Shown: piece by piece, positions 57,117-64,000 of the stretch | Layout: each line of letters begins with the position of its first letter | Numbering within the stretch: the stretch's first letter is position 1 | From: Pseudomonas sp. SCA2728.1_7 | GTDB lineage: Bacteria; Pseudomonadota; Gammaproteobacteria; Pseudomonadales; Pseudomonadaceae | Assembly: GCF_018138145.1 (NCBI RefSeq) | Contig: NZ_CP073104.1 | Location: forward strand, 3,720,001 to 3,784,000 | DNA length: 64,000 bases | Direction: 5' to 3' | Translations under genes and position numbers: made by a program | Notes under the pieces: model-generated | The model's input: the letters and a program-made list of their open reading frames with translations, nothing else | The model's database searches: none | What the model was told of the DNA's origin: nothing

Positions 57117-57306
57117 GTTTTTCATCCTTGAAGAACTCGCCCCCTGGCTGTCGCGCAAGGGACGATGGTTTCGGCATCCTGCCGGTTTGAAGAGGAGCGC
57201 ACGATAGCGTGCGCAGGCGATGAAGGAGAGCGGAAAGGCAGACTTGTGAAGTGGGAAAAGACGTCAATAAGCGTGGGAGTGAACCAGCAGGACGGTAGGT
57301 CCCCGC

Positions 57307-57747
57307 TCAGTTCGCTTGCAGTCGAATCTCCAGCCGCCAGCGGTCGTCGACCTTGCTGCCGGCCCACTCCCCCTGTAGCGGTCGCGCCGCCAGCACCGTC
57401 AGCAGCAACCCGCCGTCGCTCCTGCGCGTGCGCCAGTTCACGTCCTTGCCGTTGAGCTTGAGCTGCCCCTTCAGTGCTGAGCCTTCGGCCTGAAACAGCA
57501 GCGCCACCGTGCCGTCGATGATCTCGCCGTGCAGCTTCGGCTCATTGTTGAACCACACCAGCAAACCACCATTGGTCACTTCAACCTGCTGCAACACCGT
57601 CGGATCCGGCGTGGTCAGTCGACCGATCATCAAACCGATCATCATGCCGACAATCGCCAGCGAACCGATGACTCGCGGCAATAGTTTCGAACGGTTGTCC
57701 ACAGGCGGCGTAGAATGCCGCTCATCTTTACCTTCGGAGCCGTGCAT
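57307..57747 (-). CDS. Hypothetical membrane-anchored protein (PA5126-like by position)
   Basis: A 146-residue protein with one membrane helix (VIGSLAIVGMMIGLMIG, about residues 26-42) after a polar, histidine-containing N-terminus, then a beta-rich region (VEVTNGGLLVWFNNEPKLHGEI ... GTVALLFQAEGSALKGQL). Its ATG shares bases with the divergent trmL start (CATG at 57745-57748). AAGGATG about ten bases upstream supports this start. By position it matches the small gene between ntrC and trmL in P. aeruginosa, from memory. Function unknown. Confidence 0.85.
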   Translation of the reverse strand: MHGSEGKDERHSTPPVDNRSKLLPRVIGSLAIVGMMIGLMIGRLTTPDPTVLQQVEVTNGGLLVWFNNEPKLHGEIIDGTVALLFQAEGSALKGQLKLNGKDVNWRTRRSDGGLLLTVLAARPLQGEWAGSKVDDRWRLEIRLQAN

Positions 57748-58201
57748 GTTTCACGTCATCCTTTTTCAACCAGAAATTCCGCCGAATACCGGCAACGTTA
57801 TCAGGCTGTGCGCCAACAGCGGCTGCCACCTGCATTTGATCGAACCGCTGGGTTTCGAGATGGACGACAAGCGCTTGCGCCGTGCCGGTCTCGATTACCA
57901 CGAATATGCCACGCTGCAGCGTCACGCGGACCTGGCCAGTTGCCTGGAAAGCCTGGGCAATCCACGGCTGTTCGCGTTCACCACCAAAGGCTCACGGCCG
58001 TTTCATGATGCCGCGTTTGTTCCTGGCGATGCGTTTATCTTCGGCCCGGAAAGCCGTGGTCTGCCGCCGGAAGTGCTCGACGCGCTGCCGCCGGAACAGC
58101 GCCTGCGCCTGCCGATGCGCGAAGGCTGCCGCAGCCTGAACCTGTCCAACACCGTGGCCGTCGCTGTATACGAAGCCTGGCGCCAGAACGACTTCAAGTA
58201 A
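57746..58201 (+). CDS. trmL: tRNA (cytidine/uridine-34-2'-O)-methyltransferase
   Basis: SPOUT methyltransferase modifying the wobble base of tRNA-Leu. The 151-residue product begins MFHVILFQPEIPPNTGNVIR, a classical start for the family, and ends with the knot motifs FGPESRGLPPEVL and LRLPMREGCRSLNLSNTVAV. The ATG at 57746 is preceded by CGGAG; the longer open frame upstream lies antisense to the neighbouring gene. Start codons of the two divergent genes overlap. Confidence 0.95.
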   Translation: MFHVILFQPEIPPNTGNVIRLCANSGCHLHLIEPLGFEMDDKRLRRAGLDYHEYATLQRHADLASCLESLGNPRLFAFTTKGSRPFHDAAFVPGDAFIFGPESRGLPPEVLDALPPEQRLRLPMREGCRSLNLSNTVAVAVYEAWRQNDFK

Positions 58202-58214
58202 CACCATAAAACAA

Positions 58215-58304
58215 ATGTGGGAGCGAGCCTGCTCGCGATTACGGAGTGTCAGTCAACTTTGATGTGTCTGACAGACCGCTATCGCGAGCAGGCTCGCTCC
58301 CACA
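58215..58304. repeat. REP doublet (REPIN-like)
   Basis: The arms TGTGGGAGCGAGCCTGCTCG and complement, TGTGGGAGC ends outermost, in the convergent gap between trmL and secB. Confidence 0.92.
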
Positions 58305-58324
58305 CGGGGTGTTGCTAAACCGTC

Positions 58325-58810
58325 TTACTGAACGGTTGGCGTCTCGCCGCTTTCCTGCATGCGCTGCAATTCTTGCGCGTACAGAGCGTCGAAGTTCACC
58401 GGAGCCAGCATCAGCGCCGGGAACGAACCACGGGTCACCAGGCTGTCCAGGGTTTCGCGCGCGTACGGGAACAGGATGTTCGGGCAGAACGCACCCAGGG
58501 TGTGGCTCATCGAAGCCGCATCAAGGTTCTTGATCAGGAAGATACCGGCCTGTTGCACTTCAGCGATGAAGGCGACTTCTTCACCGTTTTTCACGGTAAC
58601 CGACAGGGTCAGCACGACTTCGTAGAAATCACCTTCCAGTGCTTTCTGGCGAGTGTTCAGATCCAGCGCGACCGCCGGATCCCACTGCTGGCGGAAGATC
58701 GCCGGGCTTTTCGGGGCTTCGAAGGACAGGTCGCGTACGTAGATGCGCTGCAAGGAGAATTGCGGTGCGGTTTCTTCTTCGCTGGCTGCAGTGTTCTGTT
58801 GGTCAGTCAT
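58325..58810 (-). CDS. secB: Protein-export chaperone SecB
   Basis: Tetrameric cytosolic chaperone that keeps preproteins unfolded and hands them to SecA. The 161-residue protein matches the family throughout: [60 protein letters not shown] (20 residues given) and [15 protein letters not shown]. It is the third gene of a rhodanese-grxC-secB block on the minus strand, the same set as yibN-grxC-secB in E. coli. Confidence 0.97.
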   Translation of the reverse strand: MTDQQNTAASEEETAPQFSLQRIYVRDLSFEAPKSPAIFRQQWDPAVALDLNTRQKALEGDFYEVVLTLSVTVKNGEEVAFIAEVQQAGIFLIKNLDAASMSHTLGAFCPNILFPYARETLDSLVTRGSFPALMLAPVNFDALYAQELQRMQESGETPTVQ

Positions 58811-58867
58811 CTCAGATCCTTATCGATCTTGGGTCTTTTAGGGAGTGCTGTACGTGGGTGCAGCCGT

Positions 58868-59122
58868 TCAGGCCTTGAGCAGCGCGTCGAGCTTGCCGGC
58901 GCGCTCCAGGGCATACAAATCATCACAACCGCCAATGTGCTTGCTGCCGATCCAGATCTGCGGCACGGACGTGCGCCCGGCTTTCTGGGTCATTTCGGCG
59001 CGCACCTGCGGCTTGCCATCGACCTTGATCTCTTTGAAGGCCACGCCTTTGTTCTCGAGCAGGTACTTGGCTCGCGAGCAATAAGGGCAGTAATCGCTGG
59101 AGTAGACGATGACTTCGCTCAT
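58868..59122 (-). CDS. grxC: Glutaredoxin 3
   Basis: Small dithiol glutaredoxin of 84 residues that reduces disulphides using glutathione. It has the active site YCPYCSRAK near residue 11, the cis-proline motif TSVPQIWIG and the glutathione-binding GGCDDLYAL. It starts one base after the end of the rhodanese-like gene and precedes secB. Length and motifs are normal. Confidence 0.96.
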   Translation of the reverse strand: MSEVIVYSSDYCPYCSRAKYLLENKGVAFKEIKVDGKPQVRAEMTQKAGRTSVPQIWIGSKHIGGCDDLYALERAGKLDALLKA

Positions 59123-59123
59123 A

Positions 59124-59537
59124 TCACTTCACCAGCGGCAGGTTGTCGCCTTTCCAGCTGGAGATCCCGCCGGACAGCTTGGCGGCGGTGAAGCCGGATT
59201 TCATCAGTTCGCGGGCGTGGGTGCCGGCGGTCTGGCCCAGGGCGTCGACCAGAATGATGGTCTTGGCCTTGTGCTTTTCCAGCTCGGCGACGCGCGCAGC
59301 CAGTTTGTCCTGGGGAATGTTGATCGCGCCAACGATGTGGCCGGCAGCGAAATCCTTGGCCGGACGGATGTCCACCACCACGCCTGCATCTTTATTGACC
59401 AGCGCAGTCAGTTCGCCGGTGCTCAGGCTTTTACCGCCGCCCTGCATCGTGTGCGCCAGCAGCAGAGCCAGCAGTACGACGAAGATACCGACAAGAATGT
59501 AGTGGTTAGTGGCAAATTCAATCAGGTGAGCAACCAT
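59124..59537 (-). CDS. Membrane-anchored rhodanese-like protein (YibN type) lacking the catalytic cysteine
   Basis: The start is the ATG at 59537 (MVAHLIEFATNHY), giving 137 residues; the upstream frame is not conserved. One membrane helix (YILVGIFVVLLALLLAH, about 13-29) is followed by a rhodanese fold with VVVDIRPAKDFAAGHIVGAINIP and LSGGISSWKGDNLP. The active-site loop reads ILVDALGQTAG where a cysteine is normal, so sulphur transfer is not expected. No Shine-Dalgarno sequence is visible. It heads the grxC-secB block, as yibN does in E. coli, where a role near membrane protein insertion has been suggested. Confidence 0.9.
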   Translation of the reverse strand: MVAHLIEFATNHYILVGIFVVLLALLLAHTMQGGGKSLSTGELTALVNKDAGVVVDIRPAKDFAAGHIVGAINIPQDKLAARVAELEKHKAKTIILVDALGQTAGTHARELMKSGFTAAKLSGGISSWKGDNLPLVK

Positions 59538-59690
59538 CGAAGGAGGTTCCAGGGCGTTAAAATGTCGGCCAGTATACACAGCCACTATGGTCGGCCAAAC
59601 CCCGTCCGGCGGTGACGCGGTCGGAACTTAGCTTTAAACTCCAACTCCCTTTTCCATCGCCCTCTTCTTTATTAGCCACGAGTGGATTCC

Positions 59691-61220
59691 ATGACTACCA
59701 CGCCTAAACCTTTGGTCCTGATGATTCTCGACGGCTTCGGTCACAGCGACAGCCCCGAATCCAACGCCGTTTTTGCGGCGAAGAAGCCTGTTCTCGATCG
59801 CCTCTGGGCCACCGTGCCGAACGGCTTGATCTCGGGCAGCGGCATGGACGTCGGCCTGCCGGACGGCCAGATGGGCAACTCCGAGGTCGGCCACATGAAC
59901 CTCGGCGCCGGCCGCGTGGTCTATCAGGACTTCACCCGCGTGACCAAGTCGATCCGCGACGGTGAGTTCTTCGAGAACCCAACCATCTGCGCCGCTGTGG
60001 ATAAAGCCGTGGCTGCCGGCAAAGCCGTGCACTTCATGGGCCTGCTGTCCGATGGTGGCGTGCACAGCCACCAGGATCACCTGATCGCCATGGCCGAACT
60101 GGCCTTCAAGCGTGGCGCCGAAAAAATCTACCTGCACGCTTTCCTGGACGGCCGCGACACCCCACCGAAAAGCGCTACTTCGTCGATCGAACTGCTCGAC
60201 GCGACCTTCCAGGCACTGGGCAAGGGCCGCATCGCCAGCATCATCGGCCGCTACTTCGCCATGGACCGTGACAACCGCTGGGATCGCGTCGCTCAGGCGT
60301 ACAACCTGATCGTCGACGGCAACAGCGAGTTCAACGCCGCCACCGCGCAGGAAGGTCTCGAGGCCGCTTACGCGCGTGGCGAAAGCGACGAATTCGTTAA
60401 AGCCACCTCCATCGGCGAGCCAGTGAAAGTTGAAGATGGCGACGCCGTGGTGTTCATGAACTTCCGCGCCGACCGTGCCCGCGAGCTGACTCGCGTGTTC
60501 GTCGAAGATGACTTCAAGGACTTCGAACGCGCACGCCAGCCGAAACTGGCCGGTTTTGTCATGCTGACCCAATACGCGGCCAGCATTCCGGCACCGTCGG
60601 CATTCGCCCCGGGCAGCCTGGAAAACGTGCTGGGCGACTATCTGGCGAAGAACGGCAAAACCCAACTGCGCATCGCTGAAACCGAGAAATACGCGCACGT
60701 GACGTTCTTCTTCTCCGGCGGTCGTGAAGAACCGTTCCCGGGCGAAGAACGCATCCTGATCCCGTCGCCAAAAGTCGCCACCTACGACTTGCAGCCGGAA
60801 ATGAGCGCGCCAGAAGTCACCGACCGCATCGTTGACGCCATCGAAAACCAGCGTTACGACGTGATCGTGGTCAACTACGCCAACGGTGACATGGTTGGCC
60901 ACAGCGGCGTGTTCGATGCGGCGGTGAAAGCCGTTGAATGCCTCGACACCTGCGTCGGTCGCATCGTTGATGCACTGGAAAAGGTTGGCGGCGAAGCGCT
61001 GATCACCGCTGACCACGGCAACGTCGAGCAGATGGCCGATGAATCCACCGGGCAAGCGCACACCGCGCACACCACCGAGCCGGTGCCGTTCATTTATGTC
61101 GGCAAGCGTGATTTGAAAGTCCGTGAAGGCGGCGTGCTGGCGGATGTGGCCCCGACCATGCTCAAGCTGTTGGGCCTGGAAAAACCGGCGGAAATGACCG
61201 GCACCTCGATTCTGATCTGA
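59691..61220 (+). CDS. gpmI: 2,3-bisphosphoglycerate-independent phosphoglycerate mutase
   Basis: Interconverts 3- and 2-phosphoglycerate with two metal ions. The 509-residue protein has LMILDGFG with the first metal Asp, the phosphoserine in [16 protein letters not shown] (about residue 60-75), [32 protein letters not shown] and [12 protein letters not shown] use the ATG at 59691; a GTG three codons earlier is in frame but less likely. It is divergent from the rhodanese-grxC-secB block and followed by envC and ctpA, a conserved order. Confidence 0.97.
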   Translation: MTTTPKPLVLMILDGFGHSDSPESNAVFAAKKPVLDRLWATVPNGLISGSGMDVGLPDGQMGNSEVGHMNLGAGRVVYQDFTRVTKSIRDGEFFENPTICAAVDKAVAAGKAVHFMGLLSDGGVHSHQDHLIAMAELAFKRGAEKIYLHAFLDGRDTPPKSATSSIELLDATFQALGKGRIASIIGRYFAMDRDNRWDRVAQAYNLIVDGNSEFNAATAQEGLEAAYARGESDEFVKATSIGEPVKVEDGDAVVFMNFRADRARELTRVFVEDDFKDFERARQPKLAGFVMLTQYAASIPAPSAFAPGSLENVLGDYLAKNGKTQLRIAETEKYAHVTFFFSGGREEPFPGEERILIPSPKVATYDLQPEMSAPEVTDRIVDAIENQRYDVIVVNYANGDMVGHSGVFDAAVKAVECLDTCVGRIVDALEKVGGEALITADHGNVEQMADESTGQAHTAHTTEPVPFIYVGKRDLKVREGGVLADVAPTMLKLLGLEKPAEMTGTSILI

Positions 61221-61247
61221 CCCGAGTCCAGAAAACACCGCAAAACC

Positions 61248-61339
61248 CTGTAGGAGTGAGCCTGCTCGCGATAGCCATCTGACAGTCGACTACTCTGTTG
61301 AATGTGAGTACGCCATCGCGAGCAGGCTCACTCCTACAT
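61248..61339. repeat. REP doublet (REPIN-like)
   Basis: The arms TGTAGGAGTGAGCCTGCTCG and complement, TGTAGG ends outermost, in the gap between gpmI and envC. Confidence 0.92.
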
Positions 61340-61450
61340 TGGTTTGTGGTGTTTTTCAGGCCAGTTATCACACAGCCCCAATTGGGCGTTTTTTTTGCAG
61401 CCTCGGGCGGGCATACTAGGCCGTCCATTACCCTGGTGCCGCCCGCCTCT

Positions 61451-62737
61451 ATGCTCCGCGTCCTGATCGCCCTCGCTCTGACCTGCCTGCTCCAACCGGC
61501 CTTCGCTGACGAGCGCGCGCAAACCCAACAGCAGTTGGACGCCACGCGTCAGGACATTGCCGAGCTGAAAAAGCTGCTGAGCAAAGTCCAGGAAGAAAAA
61601 TCCGGCGTACAGAAAGAGCTCAAGGGCACTGAAACCGAGCTGGGCAAGTTGCAGAAGCAGGTCGACGCACTGCAGAAAGAACTGCAGAAAAGCGAATCCG
61701 AGCTGCAGCGACTCGATGCAGAGAAAAAAAAACTCCAGAGCGCGCGCACTGAACAGCAGCGACTGATCGCCATTCAGGCCCGTGCGGCTTATCAGAACGG
61801 TCGCCAGGAATACCTCAAGCTGCTGCTCAACCAGCAGAACCCCGAGAAATTCGCCCGCACCCTCACCTATTACGATTACCTGAGCCAGGCGCGCCTGGAG
61901 CAGTTGAAGAACTTCAACGAAACCCTGCGCCAGCTGGCCAACGTCGAAAAAGACATTGCCGCCCAGCAGGCGCAATTGCTGGTGCAGAAAAGCAGCCTCG
62001 ATACCCAGCGCGATGAACTGGAAAATGTCCGCAAGGAACGTCAGCAGGTCCTCGCCAAGCTCAACGATGACGTAAAAGCCCGCGACCAGAAACTGGCCGC
62101 CCGCGAGCAGGATCAGGCAGACCTGTCTAAAGTCCTTAAAACCATTGAAGAAACCCTGGCCCGCCAAGCCCGTGAGGCAGAAGAAGCGCGGCAGAAAGCG
62201 CTGATCGCCCAGCAGGAAGCGGAAAAAAAGCGTTTGCGTGAGGCGCAGGCTGAAAACAGCGACGCCCCACGGAAACCGGTCAAATCCACTCCCGGCGCGC
62301 TGGTCTCCAGCAGCGGGGAGACCTTCGGTGGCCCTTTTGCTGCAACCCGGGGAAAACTTCCTTGGCCGGTTGATGGTCGACTGCTGGCACGCTTCGGCGA
62401 AAGCCGTGGCGACGATGCCCGGACCAAGTGGGACGGCGTGATGATCAGCGCCTCCGCTGGCAGTCAGGTGCATGCCGTACACGGTGGTCGCGTGGTGTTC
62501 GCCGACTGGCTGCGCGGTGCCGGGTTGCTGGTGATCCTTGATCACGGCAACGGTTTTCTGAGTCTTTACGGTCACAACCAGACGCTGCTCAAGTCGGCCG
62601 GTGATGTGGTTAAAGCCGGTGAGTCCATTTCCACTGTCGGTAACAGTGGCGGTCAGGACACATCAGCGCTGTATTTCGCAATTCGTCAGCAGGGTCACCC
62701 GAGTGATCCGGCGCAATGGTGCCGCGCGCAAGGATAA
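61451..62737 (+). CDS. envC: Murein hydrolase activator EnvC
   Basis: Periplasmic protein that activates cell-division amidases. The ATG at 61451 (MLRVLIALALTCLLQPAFA) gives a signal peptide and 428 residues; the upstream frame passes through the REP doublet. Residues about 20-270 are a long coiled coil rich in Glu, Gln and Lys, then a linker, then a LytM-type domain (about 305-428). That domain lacks the zinc ligands of active M23 peptidases (ALYFAI replaces HLHFEI), as expected for a non-catalytic activator. ctpA follows 31 bases later. Confidence 0.94.
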   Translation: MLRVLIALALTCLLQPAFADERAQTQQQLDATRQDIAELKKLLSKVQEEKSGVQKELKGTETELGKLQKQVDALQKELQKSESELQRLDAEKKKLQSARTEQQRLIAIQARAAYQNGRQEYLKLLLNQQNPEKFARTLTYYDYLSQARLEQLKNFNETLRQLANVEKDIAAQQAQLLVQKSSLDTQRDELENVRKERQQVLAKLNDDVKARDQKLAAREQDQADLSKVLKTIEETLARQAREAEEARQKALIAQQEAEKKRLREAQAENSDAPRKPVKSTPGALVSSSGETFGGPFAATRGKLPWPVDGRLLARFGESRGDDARTKWDGVMISASAGSQVHAVHGGRVVFADWLRGAGLLVILDHGNGFLSLYGHNQTLLKSAGDVVKAGESISTVGNSGGQDTSALYFAIRQQGHPSDPAQWCRAQG

Positions 62738-62768
62738 GCGTGCCGCCTAATTCAGGAGTTCGTTCGAC

Positions 62769-64000
62769 ATGCTGCATTTGTCCCGCCTTACCTCGCTGGC
62801 CCTGACGATCGCCCTGGTGATCGGCGCGCCTCTGGCGTTCGCCGCGCAACCGGCCCCGGCCGTCGCTCCGGCAGGCACAGCCGCAACCTCCAAGGCACCG
62901 TTGCCGCTGGAAGAGTTGCGCACCTTTGCCGAGGTCATGGACCGGATCAAAGCCGCCTACGTCGAGCCGGTGGACGACAAGACCCTGCTGGAAAACGCGA
63001 TCAAGGGCATGCTCAGCAACCTTGATCCGCACTCGGCCTACCTTGGCCCGGAAGACTTCACCGAGCTGCAGGAAAGCACCAGCGGTGAATTCGGCGGCCT
63101 GGGCATCGAAGTCGGCGCCGAAGACGGCTTCATCAAGGTTGTCTCGCCAATCGATGACACCCCGGCGTCGAAGGCCGGCATTCAGGCCGGCGACTTCATC
63201 GTCAAGATCAACGGCGCACCGACGCGCGGCCAGACCATGACCGAAGCCGTAGACAAGATGCGCGGCAAGATTGGCCAGAAAATCACCCTGACCCTGGTGC
63301 GCGATGGCGGCACGCCATTCGACGTGACCCTGGCCCGTGCGGTGATTCAGGTGAAGAGCGTCAAGGCGCAGCTGCTGGAAACCGGCTACGCGTACATCCG
63401 CATCACCCAGTTCCAGGTCAAGACCGGCGAAGAGGTCTCCAAGGCCCTGGCCAAGCTGCGCAAGGACAACGGCAAGAAGCTCAACGGCATCATTCTCGAC
63501 CTGCGCAACAACCCGGGCGGCGTGTTGCAGGCGGCGGTGGAAGTGGTCGACCACTTCATCACCAAAGGTCTGATCGTTTACACCAAAGGCCGGATCGCCA
63601 ACTCCGAACTGCGTTTCTCTGCCACCGGCAAAGACGAAAGCGAAGCGGTGCCAATGGTGGTGCTGATCAACGGTGGCAGCGCCTCGGCCTCGGAAATCGT
63701 TGCCGGCGCCCTGCAGGATCAGAAACGCGCCGTGGTCATGGGCACCACCAGTTTCGGCAAAGGCTCGGTGCAAACCGTGCTGCCGCTGAACAACGACCGC
63801 GCACTGAAGATCACCACAGCGCTGTACTTCACACCGAACGGCCGCTCGATTCAGGCACAGGGCATCGTTCCGGATATCGAAGTACGCAAGGCCAAGATCA
63901 CCAACGAGGCCGATGGCGATTACTTCAAGGAAGCCGACCTGCAAGGTCACTTGGGCAACGGCAACGGCGGCGCGGACAAACCGACCGGCTCCGGCGCCAA
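62769..64000 (+). CDS. ctpA: Carboxy-terminal processing protease, S41 family (3' partial)
   Basis: Periplasmic serine protease with a PDZ domain. The frame opens at ATG 62769 after CAGGAG and runs off the window, giving 410 codons. A signal peptide (LTSLALTIALVIGAPLAFA) is followed by an Ala/Pro linker, the N-terminal cap, a PDZ domain with SGEFGGLGIEVG (about residue 113-124) and the catalytic domain with DLRNNPGG, the serine motif GGSASASEIV (about residue 303) and the lysine in SFGKGSVQT. In P. aeruginosa this enzyme degrades peptidoglycan hydrolases with a lipoprotein partner, which fits its place after envC. Confidence 0.95.
   Translation, partial: MLHLSRLTSLALTIALVIGAPLAFAAQPAPAVAPAGTAATSKAPLPLEELRTFAEVMDRIKAAYVEPVDDKTLLENAIKGMLSNLDPHSAYLGPEDFTELQESTSGEFGGLGIEVGAEDGFIKVVSPIDDTPASKAGIQAGDFIVKINGAPTRGQTMTEAVDKMRGKIGQKITLTLVRDGGTPFDVTLARAVIQVKSVKAQLLETGYAYIRITQFQVKTGEEVSKALAKLRKDNGKKLNGIILDLRNNPGGVLQAAVEVVDHFITKGLIVYTKGRIANSELRFSATGKDESEAVPMVVLINGGSASASEIVAGALQDQKRAVVMGTTSFGKGSVQTVLPLNNDRALKITTALYFTPNGRSIQAQGIVPDIEVRKAKITNEADGDYFKEADLQGHLGNGNGGADKPTGSGA

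Noticed and set aside
59559..59618. 17-codon frame after an AAGGAGG upstream of gpmI, as a possible leader peptide
   Set aside because: The AGGAGG lies about fifteen bases before the ATG, too far, and lies mostly within the rhodanese gene region on the other strand.
62769..64000. ctpA considered a truncated gene
   Set aside because: The frame is intact to the last base; the gene is simply cut by the window edge.

Overview
The window looks like core chromosome of a Pseudomonas of the fluorescens group. The base composition is GC-rich, the proteins read as Pseudomonas orthologues, REP/REPIN palindromes of the fluorescens type (core GAGCCTGCTCGCGA) sit in many gene gaps, and the gene order matches, from memory, the ubiB-to-ctpA arm of P. 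aeruginosa PAO1 (about PA5065-PA5134) with a few lineage-specific insertions.

Layout. 1-4.5 kb: ubiB (5' end cut by the window), hisI-hisE, tatABC, rsmE; tatC carries an apparent +1 frameshift. 4.5-9.2 kb: an HBM-type chemoreceptor and a polar amino-acid ABC importer. 9.5-14 kb: opgGH for periplasmic glucans. 14.2-15.6 kb: dtd and pip. 15.8-30.9 kb: a histidine-utilisation (hut) locus on the minus strand (hutU, NCS1 permease, hutXWV, hutH paralogue, hutH, hutI, hutG), then hutD-hutC, with hutF divergent. 31-44.5 kb: two lipoproteins including a Blc lipocalin, a PctA-like chemoreceptor, a DUF924 protein, fbp, a DUF3999/DUF2339 membrane pair, glgP and a YkgJ cysteine-cluster protein. 44.8-48.3 kb: typA and thiI. 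48.3-55.1 kb: nitrogen control (glnA, two DUF4124 proteins, ntrBC and a predicted sigma-54-driven small RNA, nrsZ). 55.1-57.3 kb: a lineage-specific LRR protein with a truncated NEL-like end. 57.3-64 kb: a small membrane protein, trmL, secB, grxC, a rhodanese-like protein, gpmI, envC and the start of ctpA.

How the parts work together. The hut locus holds import, the full five-step pathway through formylglutamate (HutH, HutU, HutI, HutF, HutG), the HutC repressor and HutD. Its main promoter region shows a sigma-54 box, a HutC operator of the TGTA-N2-TACA form across the predicted start site, and a distal inverted repeat that could be an enhancer. The nitrogen module shows sigma-54 boxes with upstream NtrC-like sites before glnA, before ntrBC and before nrsZ, so NtrC probably controls the assimilation enzyme, itself and a small RNA within 6.5 kb.

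Most striking observations: a HutH paralogue whose MIO-forming Ala-Ser-Gly is replaced by Tyr-Leu-Thr; the tatC frameshift; the three-unit nrsZ region; the LRR protein that ends inside a NEL-like domain without the catalytic cysteine; and several repeat families, including three exact-period 110-bp tandem copies downstream of ntrC. No tRNA, rRNA, CRISPR array, transposase or prophage gene was seen.
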